From Aradus depressus (Eukaryota; Arthropoda; Insecta; Hemiptera; Aradidae), in contig OY759222.1 of assembly GCA_963662175.1 (NCBI GenBank), positions 11,976,222 through 12,040,221 of the forward strand: DNA of 64,000 nt. Reading direction: 5' to 3'. Numbering within the stretch: the stretch's first letter is position 1; every line of letters begins with the position of its first letter. The notes under the pieces are model-generated. The model did not search any database. It saw only the letters and a list, made by a program, of their open reading frames with translations, and had not been told where the DNA came from. The position numbers and the translations under genes were made by a program. This document shows positions 55,108 to 64,000 of the stretch, one piece after another.

Positions 55108-55660
55108 GCTTACCGGGCGGCTCAATGCTGCCCGCGGAAGGATTCGAAAACGTGAAAACTAGCGCTTACAGCTCAATGCTGCCAGCGGAAGGAATCGAAA
55201 AACGTGGAATCTTGGGCTTACCGGGCGCCTCAATGCTGCCCGCGGAAGGATTCGAAAACGTGAAAACTAGCGCTTACAGCTCAATGCTGCCAGCGGAAGG
55301 AATCGAAAAACGTGGAATCTAGGGCTTACCGGGCGCCTCAATGCTGCCCGTGGAAGGATTCGAAAACGTGAAAACTAGCGCTTACAGCTCAATGCTGCCC
55401 GCGGAAGGGATCGAAAAACGTGGAATCTAGGGCTTACCGGGCGCCTCAATGCTGCCCGCGGAAGGATTCGAAAACGTGAAAACGAGCGCTTACAGCTCAA
55501 TGCTGCCCGCGGAAGGGATCGAAAAACGTGGAATCTAGGGCTTACCGGGCGCCTCAATGCTGCCCGCGGAAGGATTCGAAAACGTGAAAACGAGCGCTTA
55601 CAGCTCAATGCTGCCCGCGGAAGGGATCGAAAAACGTAGAATCTAGGGCTTCCCGGGCGG
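55108..55660 (+). repeat. 108-bp composite minisatellite, about five units
   Basis: Each unit has two related halves. One is CTCAATGCTGCCCGCGGAAG then 'gattcgaaaacgtgaaaact'; the other is CTCAATGCTGCCAGCGGAAG then 'gaatcgaaaaacgtggaatc'. 108 is a multiple of three, so plus (MLPAEGFENVKTSAYSS) and minus (RFYVFRSLPRAALSCKR) frames are open by chance. GC-rich against AT-rich flanks. Confidence 0.95.
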
Positions 55661-55903
55661 CAGTATAGCACCGCAACGTTCGTGTGGGAAACTAAGTTCA
55701 AAATATGGTGGCATTATCATAGTTGAAGTGCAAAATGATGTTAAACTTGAAAAAAAATAAATATAAATTTTCATAATGATGTGATATTCATTTCAACCTA
55801 ACTGACAGGGATGGCAAATGCCTGGGTCTATCTCAAAGGAATAGCTGGGATTACTGGTATGTTAGCAATCAGCTGACTGCCACTCATGAGGTAGTGGCTT
55901 ATA

Positions 55904-56576
55904 CAGGGTGTTCATTTTATCATGACCCAATTAAATAACACGAAAAATAATGATATAATAATAATGTCAAATTAATTGTGATTTTTTTCGGTACATAATG
56001 TTTTTAGACGAATCAACTTTCACCAATATTGGATTAGTAAATAGGCATAATATGCATTACTGGAGTGCAGAAAATCCTCGCTGGTTTCGTCAAATGAATA
56101 AACAACATCCATGGTCAGTTAATGTATGGGCTGGAATTATCAATGGCAAAGTAATTGGTCCCTTTTTTATCGACTGAAATTTAAATGATCAGAAATATCA
56201 AGACTTTCTTAATAGGGAATTACCTTGAGCAATTTTCTGGAACAACTTCGATAAATGCACTGAAGTTGCAGGACATCAGTTCGAACATTAACTACAATAA
56301 AATTCATTTATTAGGTTTAATATTGGTCTAACAAAAAAATATCTCATTTAACCTTCCCTTCATTTTTTCCCAGGAATCTAAAGAAAAAAAAAATTGGTTG
56401 TCAAATTTTTTTTTTTTAAATTCATAAAAAACGTTAAAAACGTTCATTTGTTTAAAAATTAGATTACAGCAAATAATGCGGTCAATTCTACTCTACATTT
56501 TTTGTCTCAAGCTTTTTTTGAGAAAATAATTATTTTTCGAGTTATTTACCTGGATCAAGATAAAATGAACACCCGG
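55904..56576 (+). mobile_element. Tc1/mariner-type element with partial transposase
   Basis: A 673-bp element between TA dinucleotides. Left end CAGGGTGTTCATTTTATCAT, right complement CGGGTGTTCATTTTATCTTG, about 25-bp inverted repeats. Inside (55997-56230), a frame reads FLDESTFTNIGLVNRHNMHY, WSAENPRWFRQMNKQHPWSV and NVWAGIINGKVIGPFFID, then a stop, LNDQKYQDFLN. This is the middle of a DDE transposase, with the aspartate in LDES and the N-V-W-A-G block. The N-terminal DNA-binding part and the end of the catalytic domain are deleted. Confidence 0.9.
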
Positions 56577-56589
56577 TATATAAGTTTTA

Positions 56590-57232
56590 CGCGAAGTACG
56601 AATTATTGTACGTTGCAATTTTTCTAATATTCTAAGTATAATATTTTTTCGGACTTTGAATCTCTCAAAATGGCCAAACTTAAGATTATGCAAACGCCGA
56701 ATTACCAATACTCGAAATTAATCATGTTTGCCGCATTGGGTATTTTGAAATTTTACTTAAATTAGGTATTTTTTATTATAGTACTGTGATGTAAAGAAGT
56801 TATCACCATGGATATGTGGCAACGGGAGGAGATTTAAACCAAAAGAAGCAATTAAAATGTATGTTATTTTTTTAAAATAGTCAATAGAGAAGTGACAACA
56901 AAACTTCAAGAATCTAAATAATAATAATAATAATACAAATGAAACAGTATAAAATACTATAAAGAAGAGTCGTTTAGGGATTAGGCTTATCTTTACAGAA
57001 GATGCAAACATTAATTAAAAACAGAGTTGATAAGAATTTGTAGAGAAAATATGTAATTAAGAAAGAAAAAATTATTACCTTAAAAATAAATGTGGAAGAA
57101 ATATGAACAGAAGCAGTTGATCAACGAATTACTAATGCAGAAAGCAAAACATGGCGTCACAAACAAAGAAGGCTTTTCATGTGTCAAGTTGTACAGAGAA
57201 AATATGTTTAGAGATGTAACCAAGGTAAAACG
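56590..57232. other. AT-rich intron sequence
   Basis: No supported feature. Confidence 0.5.
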
Positions 57233-57457
57233 AGATTCTATATTCTGGGATTTTTTATTATTAAATAATAATTTGTCGGTCAAAAATGGTTATTATAACT
57301 AGCTTAAATAATAACATTAATGTTCATTGTAATAATTTATTTTACTTCCCTAGCAATGCAATTTAGTAAAATGAATTATACATAAATATGAACAATACAA
57401 TACAAATTCTAACATATGGAATTAAAAATATACAACCGAAATTCCGGAATTTAAAAT
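57233..57457 (+). repeat. Left arm of a distant inverted repeat
   Basis: 'gattctatattctgggattt', 'aaaaatggttattataacta' and 'tacaaccgaaattccggaat' are mirrored at 59085-59237. The right arm lacks about 70 bp present here. Confidence 0.82.
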
Positions 57458-57459
57458 GT

Positions 57460-57804
57460 TAGGTTAGGTTAGGTTTTATGACTATGGGATTTAACTACGA
57501 GGTCATATCGCCTACTACCAGAGTGCTCTTTCGTCACTCTGCTGGACATGAGCCCGACTCTACTGTAGGAGTCCTAAATTTTGCCTACCCTAAATTTTCA
57601 TTCATCTAGGGTAGGGGGTCTTTAACGAGTACCTGACATTGTACAGGCTCGGGACCATCGCTTAACGTCCCATCCGAAGGACGGCGTGCTTAAGTTTATT
57701 TTACCTCCTAGATAAAATAAACTAAGGGCCTCGGTCGGGTTACGAACCCACATACTTGAGCTCAGAAGTAAAGCACGCATACCACTGAGCTACCGGCGCC
57801 CTCC
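57460..57804 (-). mobile_element. SINE-1, full length with 12-bp target duplication
   Basis: Near-consensus with TTAGGTTAGGTTAGGTTTTA at its 3' end. AATTTAAAATGT flanks it at 57448-57459 and 57805-57816. Confidence 0.96.
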
Positions 57805-57973
57805 AATTTAAAATGTGTATCAAACTGAGATTAGAATGAAATGACAATGTGGAAAAAAACATCAAAGAATGAAATGGAAGAGAAAGGAAGCAACGAAACA
57901 AGAAATTTAATAAAGGGAACGGGAAAATCAAGGAAAATGGAGCTACCGGTGCCCTCCATTCTCCGTATTTATT

Positions 57974-58303
57974 ACGTTAGTTATTGTGACTCATGTCCTG
58001 GTTTTAACAATGCGGTTATATCGACTACTACCAGAGCGCTTCTGTTGGACATGAGCCCGACTCTACCATGGGAGTTCTAAATGTTGCCTAACCTAAATTT
58101 GTACTCACCTGGGGTAGGAATCTTTAGGAAGTACCCAGCCTCGGGACAATTGCTTAACATCCCATTCGAAGGACGGCGTGCTCAAGTTTTTTTTTTTCCA
58201 TTTCTCAGTAGAAAAATGTAAGGGCTTTGGTCGGGTTACGGATCAGCAATCTTGAGCTCACATCAGCTAGCAAGCACGCTAGCACTGAATTACCGGCGCC
58301 CAT
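57974..58303 (-). mobile_element. SINE-1, diverged
   Basis: 'gttagttattgtgactcatg', 'ggacatgagcccgactctac', 'cattcgaaggacggcgtgct', ending 'gaattaccggcgccca'. Confidence 0.85.
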
Positions 58304-58359
58304 GTGTTGGTAAAGGAGACACAATGTGTGTATTTCTTTATTTAAAACTTAATTATTAG

Positions 58360-58705
58360 AGGGCGCCGGTAGCTCAGTGGTATGCGTGCTTGACTTCCGA
58401 GCTCAAGGTCGTGGGTTCGTAGCCCGGCCGAGGCCCTTAGTTTATTTTATCTGGGAGGTAAAATAAACTTAAGCACGCCGTCCTTCGGATGGGACGTTAA
58501 GCGATGGTCCCGAGCCTGTACAATGTCAGGTACTCGTTAAAGACCCCTACCCTAGATGAATGAAAATTTAGGTTAGGCAAAATTTAGGACTCCCACAGTA
58601 GAGTCGGGCTCATGTCCACCAGAGTGACGAAAGAGCGCTCTGGTAGTAGGCGATATGACCTCGTAGTTAAAGCCCGGGCATGAGTCATAAAACCTAACCT
58701 AACCT
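58360..58705 (+). mobile_element. SINE-1, full length with 14-bp target duplication
   Basis: Near-consensus with an intact head. The tail is AAAACCTAACCTAACCT. AACTTAATTATTAG flanks it at 58346-58359 and 58706-58719. Confidence 0.96.
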
Positions 58706-58929
58706 AACTTAATTATTAGTTGTTTAACTTTCAATTAATATATATTTGTATATATATCATTTAGTAGTATTTATTTATTTGGCTTGAATACTATTTTTCT
58801 ATCAAAATCCTGAGGATAAGGGCTTAGATCTCAGTGGCTTGTACAGAGCGAAAGGAATATTGAATTAGGCTGCGGCCAAGAGCGGACTAGTGCATAATTA
58901 ACTTAGCCTACTGGGGGCAACGAAGGACA

Positions 58930-59110
58930 CTACCAGCCTTTGCAATTCCGGTCAATTGTTTCAACCCGGAATTTCGGGATGCCAACAATTTAAATCCCGG
59001 GATTTCTGGATTCTAACATTTTGAATATCAGAATTTTCGGATCCGAACATTTTTAGCCCTGGAGTTTTGGGATTTCGGAGTCCCAACATTTTAAATTCCG
59101 GAATTTTGGT
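58930..59110 (+). repeat. Degenerate short tandem array
   Basis: Several 25-40 bp units of the form 'cccgggatttcgggattcca' plus 'acattttaaat', diverged. Confidence 0.75.
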
Positions 59111-59237
59111 TGTATATTTTTAATTCCATATGATAGAATTTGTAAAAGCTATTTGAAAAAGCTAGTTATAATAACCATTTTTGCCCGACAAATTATTATT
59201 TAATAATAAAAGATCCCAGAATATAGAATCTCTCTTA
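59085..59237 (-). repeat. Right arm of the distant inverted repeat
   Basis: Inverse of 57233-57457 with an internal deletion. Confidence 0.8.
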
Positions 59238-59388
59238 AGGGGAATGGGGTTGTGAGGAGGTCTAGCATAAAAATAGGTCTAGCTCATCAACGGATGATCG
59301 GATTTTAATGAAATTTAACATGTAGTATTCTTAATAGCCAAATTGAAAAATAGAATGTGTGACGTCTCGAAACTCTTAACAGGGGCTA

Positions 59389-59389
59389 T

Positions 59390-59422
<33 letters not shown>
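59389..59422 (+). repeat. Poly-G tract
   Basis: About 33 consecutive G residues; length is probably unreliable. Confidence 0.95.
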
Positions 59423-59426
<4 letters not shown>

Positions 59427-59802
59427 TGTTATCAGGAAAGGGACTGTGAGTGGAAGTTGAGAATAAAAATATCGAATCGTCATGAAATTTTACATGTAGG
59501 AGTGTTTTAAAAGCAAAATTTAAAAAATAGGCTATGGGACCAATGTGCATTTGTATAGCAATTAAAAATCTATGTAAATATTAAATTCAATTAAATGAAT
59601 AAACAATTCTATACTGAATAAAATGCCTAATTTTGTGATATTATTATTATTGATATCATGCTGGGAAGTTTGCCGTGTGGACCACAAGAGCCGCACTTAG
59701 TTAGAAATGCCACCTTTGTAGAGTCATAATATACGGCCCAGTAATTTCCTCTGATTTAGGGTGTAAAGAGGCGAAACACACACATCCAAGAACCTGCTTG
59801 TT

Positions 59803-59998
59803 TTTTCTTTTTTTTTTGGCCTTATGTACGACGCATATTAGCCATGTCACTCTGTTATCTAGTTATTTACGACATCCATGGCCCCGGGAGGTAGTTTTAT
59901 CTAGAAAATAAAACTCACTCCCTGACGGGATTCGAACCCGCAAACCATGGTGAGACCATGCGACCAAAGCTCTACCTCACACTGCCATAATGGCTCCC
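59803..59998 (-). mobile_element. SINE-2, copy 3
   Basis: 'ttatgtacgacgcatattag', 'catggccccgggaggtagtt', 'gacgggattcgaacccgcaa', 'accatgcgaccaaagctcta'. The poly-A tail appears as a T run at 59803-59818. Confidence 0.86.
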
Positions 59999-59999
59999 C

Positions 60000-60640
60000 A
60001 GAATTTACCTCTAAATATATTTCCTCTGTACAACTTCACACATGAAAAGGATTCATATTAAATTTTATCAATGAAAATGGTTGGTTTTCAAAAAGGATTG
60101 TCTGTCAAATGGTTCATTATGAATGAAAAGGGCCCCCTTCTGAATCGTTTCACTCTACACAGACCCTAAGAAGAGCACTCAACTTGAACATAAATATTTC
60201 CAAGTTCATTCATCCAGAGTTAATTTACAAAACAGCTCTCGTAATTAAACATTCTTTGTTCTCCTCATAACATGCTACAGTGAGCTTTCAATTTTATATT
60301 ATATCAAAATAATATTTATTTATTTATTTAAAACGACTAAGGGCGGGATAAAACAGAATTACGATTAACCCGAAGGCTAACGTTTTCTTTAGAAGTGTTG
60401 GTTATCGAGGTTAAATTTTGAGAAAGACTCTTAGTACACAGGGTAGAGTAAAAATCATTTATTAATAGAATCTTATTGGAATCTAACTCCACATTCCGCG
60501 CATTCTTCTTTTCCAGTGAGATGGAACGTATAGATAGATATCAGACAATATAGATGATATTCGTCTTAAAGAAATGTCTACAACAAAAAAACAGGTGTGC
60601 GTCGCGGGACGCGCGGCAGGAGCGGAGCTCCTCCATGATG
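60000..60640. other. Unassigned intron sequence
   Basis: Mostly AT-rich; 60595-60635 is a short GC-rich stretch ('gtgcgtcgcgggacgcgcgg'). No feature assigned. Confidence 0.4.
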
Positions 60641-60734
60641 AATTTGAAATGATTTCAATTTAAAATTACTTTCAGTCAAAAATTATTTTCAACTAAAATT
60701 TCGTATGAATGTACTTATTAACAATGGATCTTAC

Positions 60735-60807
60735 CTTGATGTTGTGAGAACTTCAATATTTCCATGTCGTGAGGATTGGTGAATATCTTAATGAGAGCTT
60801 GATTCAT
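60735..60807 (-). CDS. Candidate first coding exon of a nested or unknown gene
   Basis: An ATG at 60807 opens 24 codons (MNQALIKIFTNPHDMEILKF then SQHQ) and ends in a strong donor CATCAAG|GTAAGA at 60735. It is not part of the receptor, because receptor exons a and b join in phase without it. The sequence upstream (60850-61090) is GC-richer and could be a promoter or 5' UTR. I do not recognise the peptide and see no second exon. Confidence 0.3.
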
Positions 60808-60849
60808 CTGTATCATTACATCATTGCCATTATGACACTTCACTTTACA

Positions 60850-61090
60850 TTGTTTACACAATGATCATGCACGCTAAGGCAGACGCATAGTGGCTGTACA
60901 CAGTTCAATACTACAGTTTTGCCAAGGTGCATTCATTCATTCCCTCCCCTCCGGTCGCTCCCTTCCTAATGCCGGTCGGCAAAGTCTGAGTGGGGAGAGT
61001 GGAACTTTCGTTGCCTATTTCCGTTCCGTGTCATTTTCATCAACTCACTGCCGGCCAAACACTAGAGAGCAACGCTCCACTCCAAAAACA
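60850..61090 (-). promoter_or_regulatory. GC-richer block upstream of the candidate exon
   Basis: CpG-containing and markedly less AT-rich than the surroundings ('ccctcccctccggtcgctcc', 'actgccggccaaacactaga'). Position suits a promoter for 60735-60807. It could equally be a mobile-element remnant. Confidence 0.25.
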
Positions 61091-61189
61091 AAATAAACCT
61101 GAGCTGAGATGAGGACCGACATGTGAGAAGTTAATAAATTGAGGATCACAGAAAATATCGATGAATGGAAAAGATCGAAAAGACGGAAT

Positions 61190-61760
61190 AGGCAGGAGGT
61201 GTGCCTGGGCCTAACCCAGGGCCAGGATGGCAGCCACAGGCGGTGAAAAGTGTGGGGCTTGGCCTTTCACAGTGTCACGTCCGGGAGGAGTGCCCCGGAT
61301 ACAGGATTGTACTAACAGCCACCATTTTTCGTTTCATATAATAAAAATTGTACTGGCACGAAGTTCTATAAAACTCACATCTCAAACAGTTGGGACCTCC
61401 TCCAACACGTCCATTCTCCTCGAAGGTGACTGGGCAAGACGAACCTACCTCTATGAAGGTGACTCTAAAAGTGAAGCTAGCTGGCCTTCTTTCCTGTACA
61501 CAGATTGGCTGCCATGTCAGGTGACTCACACCCTTCCTTACGTGGTATTGCTGCTGACATCATCGTTCTTCTCCCTTCTTCAGCCAAGATCCTGGCCTCC
61601 ACCTTTTACACTTCCATTTGCATTGTCATTTTTACTTACATATTAATAAATTTAATGTTCATATATTTTGGATATTACATCCAGCACGAATTAATCAATT
61701 ACGTTTTCGCTCTCCCCCCAAAGCCAATCGAGAACAGAAATTTCGGGTGAATTGATAGCG
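61190..61760. other. GC-richer unassigned block and Rep-B end
   Basis: 61200-61330 has 'gcctgggcctaacccagggc', an inverted repeat, and could be a LINE 3' UTR. 61680-61750 is the Rep-B inverted end ('ccagcacgaattaatcaatt'). Confidence 0.35.
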
Positions 61761-62280
61761 CTGATTAAGGCTGGTTTTCTATGGTTTGGGGACATCGTAC
61801 TGTATACTAGAGCTATGGAGAAGGGTCGTTTTCTGGCCCAGAACCTGTAAAACCTATCTACTCATACCGCTTCTGATATTGGTTTTATTACTTCAATAGA
61901 ATCGAAACGTCTCTAATCAGCCTTCGCCTATGCGATGTTTAGCTTCTACCTTGTCATGCCTTATCTTCCGCCCATGATAAAATGTGGTTTTTTTTTTGCT
62001 CACTACGTAGTTTTTTTTTTTTTTTTGTCACGTATCTTGACGCATATACTCCCAACCGGAAGAAATTCAGTTTGCCCGTATCGACAGGAGTTAACGGCAG
62101 TATATGTATATATATATTTCTCTCTTGGTGGATATTATTCACCTCGTTCCCAGAAATAACAGTCTGGTATATGCTCCAAAGAACCTCTACCTTCTTCCTT
62201 CATTCATACTTACGATCTTTTACGTCTGCACATGCGAGGAATGAGGCCCCGGGAAATACTCAGGCAAATTCTATACAATA
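61761..62280. other. Unassigned intron sequence
   Basis: Two short T runs near 61987 and 62012; no feature established. Confidence 0.5.
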
Positions 62281-62403
62281 GTGCTCTAACTCAAAAAATC
62301 TAGTAATGAACGTAAAATTTGAAATAAATATGTCACATGTGCTAACTTAGATATGATTGTGAGTAAATTTTGACCGAAATTAGACGATAACTAAGACCAT
62401 TTT
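62280..62403 (-). repeat. Rep-C fragment
   Basis: 'gctctaactcaaaaaatcta', 'gtcacatgtgctaacttaga' and 'aagaccattttacttcgggg' match Rep-C. Confidence 0.65.
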
Positions 62404-62415
62404 ACTTCGGGGTCT

Positions 62416-62776
62416 GAGGGCGCCGGTAGCTCAGTGTGATGCGTGCTTGACTTCTGAGCTCAAGAGTGTGGGTTTGAAACCCGACCGAAGCCCTTGGTTT
62501 ATTTTATCTGGGAGGTAAAATAAACTTAAGCACGCCGTCCTTCGGATGGGACGTTAAGCGATGGTCCCGAGCCTGTACGATGTCAGGTACTCGTTAAAGA
62601 CCCTTACCCCAGGTGAATAAAAAATTTAGGGTAGGCAAAATTTAGGACTCCCACAGTAGAGTCGGGCTCATGTCCACCAGGGTGACGAAAGAGCGCTCTG
62701 GTAGTAGGCGATATGACCTCGTTGTTAAAGCTAGGAAGCTTAAAGGTTTTATGAGTCATAAAACCTAACCTAACCA
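62416..62776 (+). mobile_element. SINE-1, full length with target duplication
   Basis: Near-consensus. ACTTCGGGGTCT flanks it at 62404-62415 and 62777-62788. A small insertion sits in the 3' end ('gctaggaagcttaaaggttt'). Confidence 0.95.
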
Positions 62777-62839
62777 ACTTCGGGGTCTAAGTACATTTTA
62801 CAAGATTCCAAATCCAAAATTCATAATTGGACCATTCAT

Positions 62840-63039
62840 AAACCGGGACATTTAACCTTAACTACGAGGTCACATCGTACAGGCTCGGAATCATCGCTTA
62901 GCGTCCCATCCGAAGGACGGCGTGCTTAAGTTTATTTTACCTCCCAGATAAAATAAACTAAAGGCCTCGGCCGGGTTTGAACCAACGATCTTGAGCTCAG
63001 AAGGCAAGCACGCATACCACTGAGCTATCAGCGTCCTCA
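62840..63039 (-). mobile_element. SINE-1, internally deleted, next to exon a
   Basis: Jumps from 'ttaactacgaggtcacatcg' to 'tacaggctcggaatcatcgc', then runs to 'accactgagctatcagcgtc'. Confidence 0.85.
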
Positions 63040-63131
63040 TTTTTATAACATATCAATACATTTTATTATTATAATGCCTACTTTTATACGCTGTCTCCCT
63101 CCTTCGGCGAGTACTGTATCTTGTAAGTTAC

Positions 63132-63274
63132 CTGAGGTATCTTGAAGAGTCGAAGCAGGTTGGCAACTTGTATTGAGGTAACACTGGAGGCAGCACCTAC
63201 CACTCCTGATATGACCTTCCGTACAGTACTTTTATTGCACTGGTACTCGGAGTCATCGATGTTGCTGATGGAAC
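63132..63274 (-). CDS. mGluR-like receptor, exon a (ligand-binding domain, lobe 1)
   Basis: This is the most upstream exon in the window, 143 bp. It opens after a TTGCAG acceptor and closes at CTCAG|GTAACT. It enters in phase 1, completing a glycine-type codon, and ends in phase 0. The translation includes ISGVVGAASSVTSIQVANLL and RLFKIPQ, the conserved lobe-1 segment that carries the serine contacting the amino-acid ligand in family members. An N-K-S-T sequon is present. A SINE-1 fragment ends about 93 bp downstream in the next intron. Earlier exons are outside the window. Confidence 0.92.
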
Positions 63275-63369
63275 CTGCAACACACAAACAACAAAAGTGT
63301 TACTCAAAAATGTAATGTAACATGAGAGATATAATTCTGGTGTGATGAAAAAATTCGTCAGTGAATCAC

Positions 63370-63460
63370 CGGCAATGTGGCCACCACAGGACATTCTTAT
63401 ACCAACCAGGCTTACATATCACTCTCTTTCCCCCTTCTCAAAATTATTTAATATTGGCAC
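63370..63460 (+). mobile_element. MITE-D fragment
   Basis: 'aggacattcttataccaacc' and 'cttacatatcactctctttc' match the left end of MITE-D. Confidence 0.6.
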
Positions 63461-63493
63461 AAAAAAAACAACTATTTTTTAAATAATTTTAAA

Positions 63494-64000
63494 ATGGAAA
63501 GTTTTGTGTCGAATAAAATGGATTTGCGGGAAGTGATGTTGCATTATTTTCTTTCTAAAGAAAGTGCAGCACAAACCTGCCGTTTGCTATTGGAAGTGTA
63601 TAATGAACATGCTCCTTCTCAAAACACTTGCGAAAAGTGGTTTAAGAAATTCAAAAACAATGAATTTGATGTCAAGGACAATGAACAGTCAGGACAATGG
63701 GCAGCCAAAACAATTTGAAGACTCGGAATTGGAAGAATTACTAAACGACAATCCACGTCAAGACACTTGAAGTATTGGCAGATACATCAAATGTCAATCG
63801 ATCAACAATTGGTAAACGTTTATATGCTATGTGCATGGTTCAAAAACTTAGAAATTGGCTGCCAAATGAGTTAAAAGAGAGGGAAATTGAACGACGAAAA
63901 AACATTTGTGAATTGTTGCTACAAAGGCAAAAAAGGAAGGGATTTTTGCATCGTATTATTACGGGAGATGAAAAGTGGATTTATTACGACGATCCGAAGA
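63494..64000 (+). pseudogene. mariner transposase, frameshifted and cut by the window edge
   Basis: Three successive frames are needed. The first (63494-63715) gives MDLREVMLHYFLSKESAAQT and NTCEKWFKKFKNNEFDVKDN, the first helix-turn-helix. The second gives QFEDSELEELLNDNPRQDT. The third (from 63760) gives TLEVLADTSNVNRSTIGKRL and a W-L-P-x-E-L motif. It reaches HRIITGDEKWIYYDDPK, which carries the first catalytic aspartate of the DD34D set (TGDEKW). At least two frameshifts make it inactive. Confidence 0.92.

Noticed and set aside
55125..55701. Overlapping ORFs on both strands in the 108-bp array
   Set aside because: The unit is a multiple of three, which keeps all frames without stops open; no start or domain evidence.
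60735..60807. Extra exon of the receptor between exons a and b
   Set aside because: Exons a and b join directly in phase (IPQ to VSY) and match the family; inserting this exon would break the domain.
61227..61646. 139-codon ORF in GC-richer sequence
   Set aside because: No recognisable domain, competing frames on both strands, and likely repeat-derived UTR.

Overview
The window is eukaryotic and almost certainly from an arthropod, most likely an insect. The one host gene I recognise is a class C GPCR with insect metabotropic glutamate receptor features. Repeat tails carry short CCTAA arrays that match the insect telomere repeat, and LINE, Helitron, mariner, Harbinger and hAT remnants are dense. 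A hemipteran is plausible but I cannot prove it. The DNA is AT-rich, gene-poor and repeat-rich.

Host gene: six internal exons on the minus strand (63132-63274, 48958-49128, 41069-41213, 39556-39807, 23410-23694, 1816-1965) join in perfect reading phase. Together they encode about 382 residues of the extracellular ligand-binding domain of an mGluR-like receptor. It looks closer to the divergent insect mXR/mangetout type than to the glutamate receptor proper. The start codon lies beyond the right edge, and the cysteine-rich and seven-helix regions lie beyond the left edge. Nearly everything else in 1816-63274 is intron filled with mobile DNA. A possible nested first exon (60735-60807) and a GC-richer flank are the only other host-gene candidates.

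Mobile DNA: a tRNA-derived SINE (called SINE-1 here) is present in more than 20 copies on both strands, several with exact 9-14 bp target duplications. A second tRNA-derived family (SINE-2) has three copies. 5'-truncated LINEs are at 180-1100, 3559-3790, 4546-5261, 16877-17412, 20880-21200, 33891-34520, 36600-37485, 50994-51600 and 51985-52242. A recent gag-only LTR retrotransposon (28772-33790) sits in an (AT)n tract, probably inside a LINE 3' UTR, and relatives of its LTR lie at 9330-10944, 47642-48470, 51700-51982 and 52625-53288. Cut-and-paste remnants with clean termini are Harbinger (11816-12498, inside a SINE-1), two pogo/Tc1-like TA elements with subterminal repeat arrays (38342-38970 and 41672-42496), a hAT MITE (44147-44548), a Tc1/mariner deletion derivative (55904-56576) and a broken mariner at the right edge. 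A non-autonomous Helitron is at 42971-43659. A very abundant foldback-like family (Rep-B), a second dispersed family (Rep-C) and a palindromic MITE family (MITE-D) fill much of the rest.

Tandem arrays include a 42-bp minisatellite (18493-19805) open on both strands, a 108-bp array (55108-55660), a roughly 70-bp array (34615-35095) and a SINE-chimeric array (7780-8045). The most unusual signal is two unrelated inverted repeats (48562-48735 and 35130-35433) whose arms each carry a hammerhead-ribozyme-like core with the same extra U before helix II.
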